Shown here: positions 34,901 to 44,255 of the stretch, piece by piece
Numbering within the stretch: the first letter of the stretch is position 1
Layout of the letters: every line of letters starts with the position of its first letter
Assembly (NCBI RefSeq): GCF_028649455.1
Contig: NZ_JAQSIO010000002.1
Coordinates: 558,001-622,000, forward strand
DNA: 64,000 nt
From: Curvibacter microcysteis
GTDB taxonomy: Bacteria > Pseudomonadota > Gammaproteobacteria > Burkholderiales > Burkholderiaceae_C
Direction of reading: 5' to 3'
Program-made: the position numbers and the translations under genes
The notes under the pieces: generated by a model
The model's database searches: none
Told to the model about the DNA's origin: nothing
What the model saw: only the letters and a program-made list of their open reading frames with translations

Positions 34901-36400
34901 TCAGTCGAGCTGGCCCTGGCACAGGTACTTGGTGTGCAGGTAGTCGTCCAGGCCATAGCGCGAGCCCTCTCGGCCATAGCCCGACGCCTTGACGCCGCCA
35001 AAGGGGGCGGCCTCGGAGGCCACGGCCCCTTCGTTGATGCCCACGATGCCGCTCTCCAGCGCGCTGGCCACCCGCCAGATGCGGCGCACGTTCTGCGAGT
35101 AGAAGTAGGCCGCCAGGCCGAACGGCGTGTCGTTGGCCAGGGCGATGACCTCGTCTTCGGTGTCAAAGGTGAACAGCGGCGCGACCGGGCCAAAGGTCTC
35201 TTCTTGCGTGAGTACCATGTCGGGCGTCACGCCGCTGAGCACCGTGGGCGCGTAGTAATGCGGGCCGTCCAGCCCGGACCCTTGCAGGCGCTGGCCACCA
35301 GTTTCCAGGCGCGCGCCCTTGGCCAGGGCGTCTTGCACATGGCGCTCGATCTTCTCCACCGCGCGGGCATTGATCATCGGGCCGATCAGGCTGGCGGGCT
35401 GCTGGGCCGGGCCCACGGGCAGGGCGGCAACGCGGGCGGCCAGCTTCTGGCTGAAGGCCGCCTGCACGCTGCGCTGCACATAGATGCGGTTGGGGCAGAC
35501 GCAGGTCTGGCCCCCGTTGCGGAACTTGGCGGCCATCACGCCGTCCACCGCCGCGTCCAGGTCGGCATCTTCAAACACGATGAAGGGCGCGTTGCCACCC
35601 AGCTCGAGCGACAGCTTCTTCAAGGTGTCGGCCGAGGCGCGTGCCAGGTGCTGGCCCACCGGGGTGGAGCCGGTGAAGGTGATCTTGCGCACCTCAGGGC
35701 TGGCGAGCCAGACATCGACCACGGCCGGGGTCTGCTGGCGCGAGGCCGTGACCACGTTCAACACGCCGGGCGGAAAGCCCGCCAACTCGCCCAGTCGGGC
35801 CAGGGCCAGGGCAGTCAGCGGGGTGTCTTCGGCGGGCTTGGCCACCACGCAGCAGCCGGCGGCCAGGGCCGGCGCGATCTTGCGCGCGATCATGGCCAGC
35901 GGGAAGTTCCACGGTGTGATGGCGGCCACCACGCCGACGGGCTCTTTGAGCACCATCATGCGCCGGCCATTGACGGCGGCGGGCACCATGTCGCCGTAGA
36001 CGCGGGTGGCTTCTTCGGCAAACCATTCGATGTAGGAGGCGCCATACAGCACCTCGCCCCGCGCTTCGGCCAAGGGCTTGCCCTGCTCCAGCGAGATCAG
36101 CCGGGCCAGGTCGTCCTGGTGCTGCAGCAGCAGCGCGTGCCAGCGCTTCAGGGCCTGGGCGCGCTCCTTGGCCGGACGCACGCGCCACAGCTTGAAGGCG
36201 GCACAGGCCGCGTCCAGTGCGGCTTGGGCATCGGCGGCGTCGCCATCGGGCACCTGGGCGATCAAGGCTTCGGGCCGGGCCGGGTCCAGTGCCGGGTTGT
36301 GCACGGGCAGGGCCTGACCGGCCTGGCCGGCCACCCATTGGCCGTTGATGAAGTGGTGGGCGCGCAGCAGGCTGGGGTCGGAGAGGGTCAGGGAATGCAT
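34901..36400 (-). CDS. gabD: NAD(P)-dependent succinate-semialdehyde dehydrogenase-type enzyme
   Basis: Aldehyde dehydrogenase of 499 aa. Family motifs are complete: PWNFPLAMIARKIAPALAAG, FTGSTPVGQHL, LELGGNAPFIVFEDADLD with the general base Glu, and FRNGGQTCVCPNRIYVQ with the catalytic Cys. The CVC arrangement and the IGPMINARAVEKIE block match GabD-type enzymes. Position between the aldolase (58 bp downstream) and garD (126 bp upstream) suggests it oxidises the semialdehyde produced by the aldolase. The real substrate could be succinic, tartronic or 2-oxoglutaric semialdehyde; the gabD label is by family similarity only. The start is the ATG at 36400. Confidence 0.88.
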   Translation of the reverse strand: MHSLTLSDPSLLRAHHFINGQWVAGQAGQALPVHNPALDPARPEALIAQVPDGDAADAQAALDAACAAFKLWRVRPAKERAQALKRWHALLLQHQDDLARLISLEQGKPLAEARGEVLYGASYIEWFAEEATRVYGDMVPAAVNGRRMMVLKEPVGVVAAITPWNFPLAMIARKIAPALAAGCCVVAKPAEDTPLTALALARLGELAGFPPGVLNVVTASRQQTPAVVDVWLASPEVRKITFTGSTPVGQHLARASADTLKKLSLELGGNAPFIVFEDADLDAAVDGVMAAKFRNGGQTCVCPNRIYVQRSVQAAFSQKLAARVAALPVGPAQQPASLIGPMINARAVEKIERHVQDALAKGARLETGGQRLQGSGLDGPHYYAPTVLSGVTPDMVLTQEETFGPVAPLFTFDTEDEVIALANDTPFGLAAYFYSQNVRRIWRVASALESGIVGINEGAVASEAAPFGGVKASGYGREGSRYGLDDYLHTKYLCQGQLD

Positions 36401-36526
36401 GGTGTCAGGGGGTGAAATGGGGGCCGCACCGGGGCGGCAGGCGACATGAAGCCCGCACCGCGCGCCCGCGCGGCAGTGACAAGACTCTCAGGGGTGGCGG
36501 GGGCGGAAGGGCGGGGCGAACCCGCC

Positions 36527-38062
36527 TCAGCTCACGATGCCCAGGTGCCAGGGCACGAACTCGTGGTCGCCCAGGCCCAGCAACTCGCTCTTGGTTTTGT
36601 GGCCCGAGGCGGCGTGCAGGATGTGCTCAAAGATGCGCTGCCCCATTTGCTGCACATCGCAGTCGCCGTCGAGCACCGCGCCGCAGTTGATGTCCATGTC
36701 CTCTTCAAGGCGCTCGAACATCGGCGTGTTGCTGGCCAGCTTGATGGTGGGCGCGGGTTTGGAGCCGAACATCGAACCCCGCCCGGTGGTGAAGCAGATC
36801 AGGTTGGCGCCGCTGGCAATCTGCCCGGTCACGGCCACCGGGTCGTAGCCGGGCGAATCCATGAACACAAAGCCCGCTTTGTCGATCGGTTCGGCGTAGC
36901 GGTAGACCTCGACCAGGGGGGTGGTGCCGCCCTTCATGGCCGAGCCCAGGCTTTTCTCGAAGATGTTGGCCAGGCCGCCGGCCTGGTTGCCGTGGCCCAC
37001 CACGCCATTGAACTGCGCGTTGTGGCCGCGCGTGTACTCGGCCCACCAGTCCAGCCGGTCCAGCAGCTTTTGGCCCACTTCGGGGCTGACCGCGCGGCGC
37101 GTCAGCATGTACTCGACGCCGTGGATCTCGGGCGTCTCGGACAGGATGGCCGTGCCGCCATGGCGCACCAGGATGTCCATGGCCGCGCCCAGCGCCGGGT
37201 TGGCGGTGATGCCCGAAAACCCATCGGAGCCGCCGCACTCCAGGCCGATCTTGATGTGCTCCGCACTCACCGGCTGGCGCGTCACCTGATTGACCTGGGG
37301 CAGCATGACCTCGACCGCGGCAATGCCGGCCGCGATGGTGGCGCGCGTGCCGCCGCTGTCCTGCATGACCAGCGACTGCACCAGGGCGCTGTTTTGCAGC
37401 CCTTGCGAGCTGAACAGGTCGGCCACCTGGTTGCGTTCGCAGCCCAGGCCGACGATCAGCACGCCACCCAGATTGGGGTGGCGCGCGTAGCCGGCGATGG
37501 TGCGGCGCAGCAGGTCAAAGTGCTCACTGGGCGAGGACATGCCGCAGCCACTGGTCTGGGCAAAAGCCACCACGCCGTCCACGTTGGGGAAGTCGCGCAA
37601 GCGCTCTTCGGTGAAGTGCGCCGCGATGCGGTTGATGGTGGTGGCCGAGCAGTTGACCGAGCTGATCAGCCCGATGAAGTTGCGCGTGGCCACGCGCCCG
37701 TCGGGCCGCACGATGCCCATGAAGGTGGCGCGCTGCTCGGGTGGCAGCAGGTCTACCGGGCGCACATCTTGGCAGAAGGCCGGGTCGCGGTACTCGTCGA
37801 CCAGGGTCAGGTTGTGGCCGTGCACATGCTCGCCCGCTTCAATGTCGCGGCTGGCCGCGCCGATCACGGTGTCGTACTTGCGCACGCGCTCGCCCGCGGC
37901 GATGGCGCGCGCTGCGATCTTGTGCCCGGCGGGCACTTGGGCGCGGGTGCGCAGCCCGAATTCGGCCAGGGTCTGGCCCAGCGCGATGGGCGCGCGCGCC
38001 ACCAGCACGTTGTCGTTGGGGTGCAGCCGGATCAGCGGCGAGAGCGTTGGGCTTGTGGTCAT
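36527..38062 (-). CDS. garD: Galactarate dehydratase (GarD/UxaA family)
   Basis: Dehydratase of 511 aa. The N-terminal SAF domain (about 1-95, LIRLHPNDNVLVARAPIALG) is followed by the catalytic UxaA/GarD domain: GIVRPDGRVATRNFIGLISS, SVNCSATT, FAQTSGCGMSS, GLGCERNQ, LECGGSDGFSGITANPALG, and TTGRGSMFG. Cysteines in these blocks are those thought to bind the iron cofactor. GarD removes water from meso-galactarate to give 5-keto-4-deoxy-glucarate, the substrate of the aldolase family encoded two genes on. Altronate dehydratase is the alternative, but the overall layout with aldolase and Bug protein suits an aldarate. The gene is 46 bp after the Bug protein gene in the same operon. Confidence 0.87.
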   Translation of the reverse strand: MTTSPTLSPLIRLHPNDNVLVARAPIALGQTLAEFGLRTRAQVPAGHKIAARAIAAGERVRKYDTVIGAASRDIEAGEHVHGHNLTLVDEYRDPAFCQDVRPVDLLPPEQRATFMGIVRPDGRVATRNFIGLISSVNCSATTINRIAAHFTEERLRDFPNVDGVVAFAQTSGCGMSSPSEHFDLLRRTIAGYARHPNLGGVLIVGLGCERNQVADLFSSQGLQNSALVQSLVMQDSGGTRATIAAGIAAVEVMLPQVNQVTRQPVSAEHIKIGLECGGSDGFSGITANPALGAAMDILVRHGGTAILSETPEIHGVEYMLTRRAVSPEVGQKLLDRLDWWAEYTRGHNAQFNGVVGHGNQAGGLANIFEKSLGSAMKGGTTPLVEVYRYAEPIDKAGFVFMDSPGYDPVAVTGQIASGANLICFTTGRGSMFGSKPAPTIKLASNTPMFERLEEDMDINCGAVLDGDCDVQQMGQRIFEHILHAASGHKTKSELLGLGDHEFVPWHLGIVS

Positions 38063-38108
38063 CGTGGGGTCGGGTGAATGGGGCGGGCGGGGCCGGGTGT
38101 GCCGGGGC

Positions 38109-39113
38109 TCAGCCCTTGGCCAGCAATTCCTTGAGCTTCAGGCGTTCGATCAGCTGGGTTTCACGGCGGTAGACCTCGCTCACGTAGCGCGCGTAGTCGG
38201 GGCCGTCCAGGTACATCAGGGGGGCGTCGATGCGGTCGCAGGCGGTGGCAAACTCAGCGCTGGCGGCGGCCTGGCGGAAGGCCTCGCGCAGGCGCTTTTC
38301 AATGGCGGGCTCCAGGCCCTTGGGGGCGCCCACGCCATTGGGCGCGTCCACCACCACGTTGTAGCCCAGCTCTTTGAGCGTGGGCGCGTCGGGGAAGTCT
38401 TGGGTTCGCTTCTCGCCCCAGGTGGCCAGCAGGCGCAGCTTGCCGGCCTTCACATAGGGCGCCCATGAGGTCGAGTCAGCCAGCGCATTGAGTTGGCCCC
38501 CCAGCAGGTCTTGCAAGGCCGGCGCGCCGCCCTTGTAAGGGATGTGGTTGAGCTGCACGCCGGCGGCCAGGGCCAATTCCTCCATGCCCACATGGGTGGC
38601 GCCAGCCACGCCCGCGCTGCCATAGGTCAGCTCGCCGGGCTTGGCCTTGGCGGCGGCGACCAACTCTTTGAGCGATTTCCAGGGCGCGTCGCTGTGCACC
38701 ACGATGCCAAAGGTCTGGCCCGAGGTGCGGGCCAGGTAGCTGAGGTCTTTCAGCGGGTCGAGCGCCACGGTACCCAGTTGTGAGAAGCGCGTCACCGAGA
38801 TCGGGATCTGCCCAACGGTGTAGCCGTCCGGCTTGGCGCTGGCCAGGGCCTTGGCGCCCAGCATGCCAGCGGCACCGGCCTTGTTTTCCACCACCACACT
38901 CTGGCCCAGTTGCTTGGCCGCGGCCGAGCACAGGGCGCGCATGGTCACGTCGGCCGTGCCGCCCGCGGGCCAGGGGCAGATGAAGGTGATGGGGCGGTCC
39001 GGGTAGCTGGACTGCGCCTGGCTGGCCAGGGGCAGTCCCAGGGCGAGGGTGCCCAGGCTTTTGGCGATGAATTGGCGACGGTTGTCGGCATGCGACGGCT
39101 TCAGGTGGCTCAT
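38109..39113 (-). CDS. Bug/TctC family substrate-binding protein, first gene of the aldarate operon
   Basis: Periplasmic binding protein of 334 aa. Signal sequence NRRQFIAKSLGTLALGLPLA with a possible twin-arginine, then ITFICPWPAGGTADVTMRAL and VVVENKAGAAGMLGAKALA, the ligand-binding blocks of the Bug family. Others: HSDAPWKSLKELVAAAKAKP and YGSAGVAGATHVGMEELALA. The frame is open far upstream (to 40301, through the divergent LysR gene), but the ATG at 39113, preceded by GGAGAC, starts the signal peptide. It probably captures an aldarate such as galactarate for import, although no TctAB-type membrane genes are nearby. It faces a LysR gene across 141 bp. Confidence 0.9.
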   Translation of the reverse strand: MSHLKPSHADNRRQFIAKSLGTLALGLPLASQAQSSYPDRPITFICPWPAGGTADVTMRALCSAAAKQLGQSVVVENKAGAAGMLGAKALASAKPDGYTVGQIPISVTRFSQLGTVALDPLKDLSYLARTSGQTFGIVVHSDAPWKSLKELVAAAKAKPGELTYGSAGVAGATHVGMEELALAAGVQLNHIPYKGGAPALQDLLGGQLNALADSTSWAPYVKAGKLRLLATWGEKRTQDFPDAPTLKELGYNVVVDAPNGVGAPKGLEPAIEKRLREAFRQAAASAEFATACDRIDAPLMYLDGPDYARYVSEVYRRETQLIERLKLKELLAKG

Positions 39114-39193
39114 GTTTGTCTCCGCTCGGGGCGATTTGTCGTGGGGGGCAGGGCGCGTGCTCTCTGTCAGCGGCCGATTCTGCGCAGGCTCAA

Positions 39194-39232
39194 CATAGCC
39201 GTCTAATGAAGTTATAGACTGACTCCATAGCC
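39194..39232. promoter_or_regulatory. Candidate LysR binding region between divergent genes
   Basis: CATAGCC occurs twice (39194-39200 and 39226-39232), 32 bp apart, about three helical turns. Between them lies the inverted repeat GTCTA-N9-TAGAC (39201-39219). The block sits 23-81 bp from the two divergent starts (LysR at 39255, Bug at 39113). Spaced repeats on one face of the helix fit a LysR tetramer; this is inferred from layout only. Confidence 0.5.
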
Positions 39233-39254
39233 TAGATGACATGAAGATGCCGCC

Positions 39255-40211
39255 ATGACCTTTGCCACACCGTCCATTGACCGTGTCTTGCGCTCCAACC
39301 TCAAGCTCAAGCACCTGCAGCTGCTGGTGGCGCTGGACCAGTTTCGTCACCTGGGACGGGCGTCGGAGTTCTTGTCGCTGACCCAGCCTGCGGTGTCCAA
39401 GACCCTGGCCGAGGTGGAGCGCCTGTTTGGCGTGGCGCTGTTCGTCCGTTCGACCCGGGGCACCGAGCCCACCGCTTATGGCCAGACCGTGGTGCGGTTT
39501 GCGCGTTCGGTGCTGGCCGACTTTGACCGCACGCGCGACGAGATCGCCGCTGTGGCCAGTGGTGCGGCGGGCCGGGTGCGCGTGGGCGCCATGGTGGTGG
39601 CCACGCCGGTGCTGGTGTCGCGCGCCATCGCGCAGCTCAAGCAGCAGTCGCCGCAGACCTCGGTGCTGGTGGAAGAGGGCGACCTGACGCGCTTGTTGCC
39701 GCCCTTGCGCCAGGGGGAGCTGGATGTGTTTGTGGGCCGGCTCGAGCCCGGCTATGCCGCGCCCGACCTGGAGACTGAGGCGCTTTACACCGAGCCCATG
39801 TGCATCGTGTGCGGCCCGCGTCACCCGCTGGCGCGGCGGCGGCGCGTGGACTGGGCCGAACTGGCCGCACAGCCCTGGGTCATGCCGCCGCCCTGGGCGT
39901 CGTCCCGCATCAAGCTCAACCAGATGTTCTACAAACACCGGCTCAACCCACCGGTGGATGTGATCGAGAGCGCTTCTTTTCTGGTCACGCTGACTTGTTT
40001 GCGCGAGCATGGCGCGATGGGCTTCTGGGCCCAGTCGGTGGCCGAGCACTACCGCGATCAGGGGCTGGTGCGCGTGCTGCCCATCGAGGTGCCCATCGAC
40101 CTGCCGCCGGTGGGCCTGATCACCGTGCGCGGGCGTTTGCGCACCCCGGCGGCCGAGCAGTTCATGGCTTGCCTGAGGCAGGTGAATGCGGTGCTGAAGA
40201 CAGAACCTTGA
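39255..40211 (+). CDS. LysR-family transcriptional regulator (GbpR/CbI-like) of the aldarate operon
   Basis: LysR regulator of 318 aa. Helix-turn-helix at about residues 28-55 (HLGRASEFLSLTQPAVSKTL, then AEVERLFGVALFVRSTRGTE). The effector domain begins VRVGAMVVATPVLVSRAI, like GbpR-type regulators of sugar and aldarate catabolism. It is divergent from the Bug-garD-aldehyde dehydrogenase-aldolase operon, with repeat elements in the 141-bp gap, so it is the likely activator of that operon in response to the imported compound (inference). The ATG at 39255 is in frame with the conserved start region. Confidence 0.9.
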   Translation: MTFATPSIDRVLRSNLKLKHLQLLVALDQFRHLGRASEFLSLTQPAVSKTLAEVERLFGVALFVRSTRGTEPTAYGQTVVRFARSVLADFDRTRDEIAAVASGAAGRVRVGAMVVATPVLVSRAIAQLKQQSPQTSVLVEEGDLTRLLPPLRQGELDVFVGRLEPGYAAPDLETEALYTEPMCIVCGPRHPLARRRRVDWAELAAQPWVMPPPWASSRIKLNQMFYKHRLNPPVDVIESASFLVTLTCLREHGAMGFWAQSVAEHYRDQGLVRVLPIEVPIDLPPVGLITVRGRLRTPAAEQFMACLRQVNAVLKTEP

Positions 40212-40401
40212 AGCCCATGGGGCGCGCGCCCGCGCCGGCCAAAAAGACGTGGGCGGCAGCGGGTTCTGCGTGCCGAACTCGGAATGGCTGGCGCCAGCCA
40301 AGTATTATTTGAAGTTCATTTCGTTGGAGGGGGGGCCGGTGGCTTTCAGGCGCTGGCCCGGGGACAGTCACCGGCCTCCATGACTTCTTTTTGCCTTGCT
40401 C

Positions 40402-43400
40402 ATGCACATCCAGTCCACCCGGCGCACCAGCGCTGTCGCTCCCAGTACCGGTTACAAACAGCGGCGCGGGCCCCAATGGGGAGCCTGGCTGCTGGTGTGT
40501 TGGTGCTTGTCCTTGATGTCGCTCATGGCCTCGGCCGCCCGGGCCGACACCATCAGCACCTATGCCGGCAACCCAGTTCCCAATGGCCTGGCCACCAACA
40601 TCGGGGCCAGCGCCAACGGCGTGGTCGTGGACTCGGCGGGCTTGCTCTACGTGACCGATATCAGCAACCACACCGTTCGAAGGATCGACCCAGCAACGGG
40701 GCAAAGCACCGTGATCGCCGGTATCGGGCGCAGTGGTTTCTCGGGGGATGGCGGGGCGGCCACCAGTGCCATGCTCAATGCGCCCAGAGGGGTGGCGGTC
40801 GACAGCGCCGGCAATGTCTACATTGCGGACACCAGCAACCACCGCATCCGCAAGATCAACACCAGTGGGGTGATCTCTACCTTCGCAGGCACGGGCACGT
40901 CCACTTTCGCGGGCGATGGCAATGCCGCCACGGCGGCCAACTTCAACAACCCCCAGAGTGTGGCGGTCGACGGTGCAGGCAACGTGTTCATCGCCGACAC
41001 CGGCAATGCCCGCATTCGCCAAGTCAGTGTGGGCGGCACGGTCACCACGGTGGCCGGCACTGGCTTCGCCGGCTACCAGAGCGACAACGTGGCGGCTACC
41101 AGCACCCGCATCAACAGTCCCCGTGGCGTGGTGCCCGATGGGACGGGTGCCTTCTACATCCTCGACACCGGCAACCACCGCATTCGCAAAGTCAGCGCCG
41201 ACGGGATCATCACCACGGTGGCGGGCACGGGGTCTGCCACCGCTTCCGGCGACGGCGGTGTGGCTACCAGCGCCGGTGTTCGCGCGCCAACGGGTTTGGC
41301 CCTGGATGGCAGTGGCAATCTCTATATTTCCGACACCAGCAACCGCATCCGCAAGGTCAGCGCCGGTGTGATCACAACCCTGGCAGGCACGGGGACCTCG
41401 GGCTTCAGTGGCGATGGCGGGGCGCCCGCCAGTGCCCAGATCAATTCTCCGCAGGGGTTGGCCGTGGACAGCATGGGGACGGTGTACGTGGCGGACAGCA
41501 ACAATGTCCGGGTGCGAAAAATCAGCGGGGGTCTGATCTCCACACTGGCTGGCACCGGAAGCAGCACCTTTGGCGGTGACGGTGGCGATGCCCTGAATGC
41601 GCAGTTCACCGACCCTCGTGGCGTGGTCCGCGACAGCGTGGGCAATGTCTATGTTGCGGACGGCATCGCTCACCGGATCCGCAAGATCAGTCCCGCCGGG
41701 ACCGTGACCACCTTGGCGGGCACTGGCGCGCAGGGTTACAGCGGTGACAACGGTCCGGCCAGCAGTGCCCAGTTGTACAACCCGATGTCCATCGCCCTGG
41801 ATTCATCCGGCAATGTGTACTTCTCGGACCTTAACAACAACCGCATCCGCAAAATTGACACATCGGGCAACATCACCACTGTGGCTGGCAGCGGCGTGGG
41901 CGGGTTTGCTGGTGATGGGGGGGCTGCAACCAGCGCCCGGGTCTTTGCGCCCTATGGTCTTGTGGTGGACAGCCAGGGCAACCTCTTCATCGCCGACACG
42001 GGCAACGATCGGATTCGCAAAGTGGACACCGCCGGCATCATCACGACCTGGGCGGGCACCGGCGGGACGGGCTTCACCAATGGTGCTGCGGCCAGTGCCA
42101 AGTTCAATGCACCTCTGGGATTGGCCATCGACAGTGCGGACAGCCTGTACGTGGTCGACTTCGGTAACAACGCGATTCGCAAAATTGCCGGCGGCATGGT
42201 CAGCACCGTGGTGGGCACGGGCGCAGGTGGATTTACCGGCGACGGTGCAGCCGCCACCAGCGCCACGTTGAACGCACCGCGCGCCGTGGTCGTGGATGCT
42301 GCGAACAAGCTCTACATTGCAGATACCGGCAACCACCGGGTTCGCCAAGTTGACAGCAGCGGCGTGATCACCACCGTGGCGGGGGCCGGCACCTCCGGAT
42401 TCAGTGGCGACGGTGACGTACCCACCAGCGCCCAGTTCAGTTCGCCGTGGGGGCTGAGCCTCTTCGGTTCGATGGGCCTGTTGATCGCGGACAGCGGCAA
42501 CCGGCGAGTGCGCCTGCTGGCCTTTGCCGACCCACCCGGCGCACCGACCGCGGTCACCGCCACGGCGGGCAACGCCAGCGCCACGGTGTCGTTTGCCGCG
42601 CCTGCGGCCAACGGCAGCTCGGCCATCACCGGCTACACCGTGGTGTCCAGCCCGGCGGGTGGCACCGACAGCAACGCCGGCTCCACGGCCCTGAGCCACG
42701 TGGTCACCGGCCTCACCAGCGGGGTGAGCTACACCTTCACGGTGGTGGCCAGCAACCTGGCCGGGCCTGGGCCAGCTTCGTCACCGTCGAACAGCGTGGT
42801 GCCCATCTCGCTGGTCAACGGCGTGTGCAGCGCAGCGAGCAATGTCAGCAGCCTGTTCATGCCCAGCACCAACCTGTGCTCGGCCGGCAGTGCCAGCGCC
42901 GTGAGCAACAGCTCGCCCTGGCGCTGGAACTGCGTCGGCAGCAACGGCGGCAGCACCGCCATGTGCTCGGCGCCGGTGGGGCAAACGGTCTCTGGCACGG
43001 GTGCGTCGCGGGTCAGCGTCGGGGGCAGCAGTTGGGTGGTGGACCAGGTGGGCACCACCAATGGCCAGCCCAACACCGCCGGGGCCATCCGCGTGACGGG
43101 GGACGCCAAATCCCCGCCGGACGCAGCGCCTGCCGGCTATGTGTTCCCGCACGGCCTGTATGACTTCACCTTGACCGGGGGCACCGGCCCGGCCACCGTG
43201 GTCATCAACTACCCCACGCCGCTGCCCGCCGACACGGTGTACTGGAAGTACGGCAAGACCAGCCCCACCGGTGCGGCGCGTTGGTACATCTTCCCTGGCG
43301 CGGTCATCAGCCAAGACCGCCTGTCCATCACCCTGACCCTCAGCGACGGGGCGCTGGGCGACGACGACGGCACGGTCAACGGCGTGATCACCGACCCAGG

Positions 43401-43569
43401 TGGCCCCGGCGCACCGAGCAGCGCCACCACGGCGGTGCCCACCTTGTCACCCTGGGCTTTGGCGGCCCTGGGCTCGCTGTTGCTGCTGCTGACCTGGCGC
43501 CAACGTGCTGGTGCCGGTGCCGGTGCCGGGCGCCGCGCAGGCCGTCGCCCGAGCGCTCAAAGACCGTAG
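40402..43569 (+). CDS. Exported NHL-repeat protein with fibronectin III domain and IPTL-CTERM-like tail
   Basis: Surface or secreted protein of 1055 aa. A long signal region (GAWLLVCWCLSLMSLMASAA) precedes 12 NHL repeats of about 56 residues from roughly residue 55 to 710, each like AGTG..GFSGDGG..., then GVAVDSAGNVYIADTGNHRI; twelve blades would make two six-bladed propellers. A fibronectin type III domain follows (about 712-800, PGAPTAVTATAGNASATVSF), then a Cys-containing spacer and a C-terminal segment. The end reads VPTLSPWALAALGSLLLLL followed by WRQR and a basic Gly/Ala tail, matching the IPTL-CTERM sorting signal (motif, helix, basic cluster). The frame starts at TTG 40396, but ATG 40402 is preferred. 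It overlaps the convergent FGE-like gene by 13 bp at the 3' end. Confidence 0.87.
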   Translation: MHIQSTRRTSAVAPSTGYKQRRGPQWGAWLLVCWCLSLMSLMASAARADTISTYAGNPVPNGLATNIGASANGVVVDSAGLLYVTDISNHTVRRIDPATGQSTVIAGIGRSGFSGDGGAATSAMLNAPRGVAVDSAGNVYIADTSNHRIRKINTSGVISTFAGTGTSTFAGDGNAATAANFNNPQSVAVDGAGNVFIADTGNARIRQVSVGGTVTTVAGTGFAGYQSDNVAATSTRINSPRGVVPDGTGAFYILDTGNHRIRKVSADGIITTVAGTGSATASGDGGVATSAGVRAPTGLALDGSGNLYISDTSNRIRKVSAGVITTLAGTGTSGFSGDGGAPASAQINSPQGLAVDSMGTVYVADSNNVRVRKISGGLISTLAGTGSSTFGGDGGDALNAQFTDPRGVVRDSVGNVYVADGIAHRIRKISPAGTVTTLAGTGAQGYSGDNGPASSAQLYNPMSIALDSSGNVYFSDLNNNRIRKIDTSGNITTVAGSGVGGFAGDGGAATSARVFAPYGLVVDSQGNLFIADTGNDRIRKVDTAGIITTWAGTGGTGFTNGAAASAKFNAPLGLAIDSADSLYVVDFGNNAIRKIAGGMVSTVVGTGAGGFTGDGAAATSATLNAPRAVVVDAANKLYIADTGNHRVRQVDSSGVITTVAGAGTSGFSGDGDVPTSAQFSSPWGLSLFGSMGLLIADSGNRRVRLLAFADPPGAPTAVTATAGNASATVSFAAPAANGSSAITGYTVVSSPAGGTDSNAGSTALSHVVTGLTSGVSYTFTVVASNLAGPGPASSPSNSVVPISLVNGVCSAASNVSSLFMPSTNLCSAGSASAVSNSSPWRWNCVGSNGGSTAMCSAPVGQTVSGTGASRVSVGGSSWVVDQVGTTNGQPNTAGAIRVTGDAKSPPDAAPAGYVFPHGLYDFTLTGGTGPATVVINYPTPLPADTVYWKYGKTSPTGAARWYIFPGAVISQDRLSITLTLSDGALGDDDGTVNGVITDPGGPGAPSSATTAVPTLSPWALAALGSLLLLLTWRQRAGAGAGAGRRAGRRPSAQRP

Positions 43570-44255
43570 GCACACCGAAAGCCGATGTAGACCACTTCAA
43601 AGTCCGCCGGCTTCCATTGCACCGCGCTGGCCTGCATTTGGGCGGGGCCGTACCACCAGGATCCGCCGGCGGTCAGGGCCTTGTCGCCCTCCCGGTCGGC
43701 CAGCCATTCCCAGGCGTTGGCGCCCATGTCGTACAGGCCGTTCACGCCGGGGCGTGTGGCGCCCACGGGTGCCAGGTTGGGCCAGGGGTCGTCGCCGTTG
43801 GTGTTGGCGCCTCGGGGCGAGTCGCCGGTGGGGTAGGGGTAGGTTTGGCCGACCACAAAACCCGCTTGCCCCACCCATTCCGTGTAGGCGGCGCGGGTCC
43901 ATTCGGCCCGGGTGGGCAGACGCCCCCCAGCCCACTGGCAAAAGTCACGGGCCTCGTACCAACTGACGTGCACCGCCGGGAGGTCTTGCCGGGCATCTGA
44001 GGCCCCCAGGGGTTGGCGAAAATGCCAGCCTTTGCGGCGCTGCCAGCCGCCGTCCCATTCGTGGCCGCCGCCGTTCGCCTCTGCGGCCGTGGTGCGCCCG
44101 GTGGCTTGGGTGAACGCTGCGAAGCGGGCGATGCTGACCTCGTGCCGGTCGATGGCAAAGCGGTCGAGGCGCACTCGGTCGTTGGCCAGCGCAGAAAGCG
44201 CCGCCAGCGTCAACGTCAGGCCGGTGACCCAAGACCGGCGCACAGCAGTTTTCAT
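43557..44255 (-). CDS. Exported SUMF1/FGE-fold protein without the catalytic cysteines
   Basis: Protein of 232 aa with signal peptide WVTGLTLTLAALSALA and a formylglycine-generating-enzyme-type fold: FAIDRHEVSIARFAAFTQAT, VSWYEARDFCQWAGGRLPTR, AEWTRAAYT, NGLYDMGANAWEWLAD, and a final GGSWWYGP...YIGFRCAYG. True FGE uses a copper-binding Cys pair near the C-terminus in a GGSxxCxxxxC block; here that place reads GGSWWYGPAQMQAS with no cysteine. It is therefore probably a binding or structural member of the family. The 3' end overlaps the NHL gene tail by 13 bp in convergent orientation. It is followed on the other side, same strand, by the small IPTL-CTERM gene upstream (160 bp). Confidence 0.82.
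   Translation of the reverse strand: MKTAVRRSWVTGLTLTLAALSALANDRVRLDRFAIDRHEVSIARFAAFTQATGRTTAAEANGGGHEWDGGWQRRKGWHFRQPLGASDARQDLPAVHVSWYEARDFCQWAGGRLPTRAEWTRAAYTEWVGQAGFVVGQTYPYPTGDSPRGANTNGDDPWPNLAPVGATRPGVNGLYDMGANAWEWLADREGDKALTAGGSWWYGPAQMQASAVQWKPADFEVVYIGFRCAYGL

Noticed and set aside
43557-44255. Active formylglycine-generating enzyme
   Set aside because: The C-terminal GGS block lacks the two cysteines needed for copper binding and catalysis, and no sulfatase gene is near.
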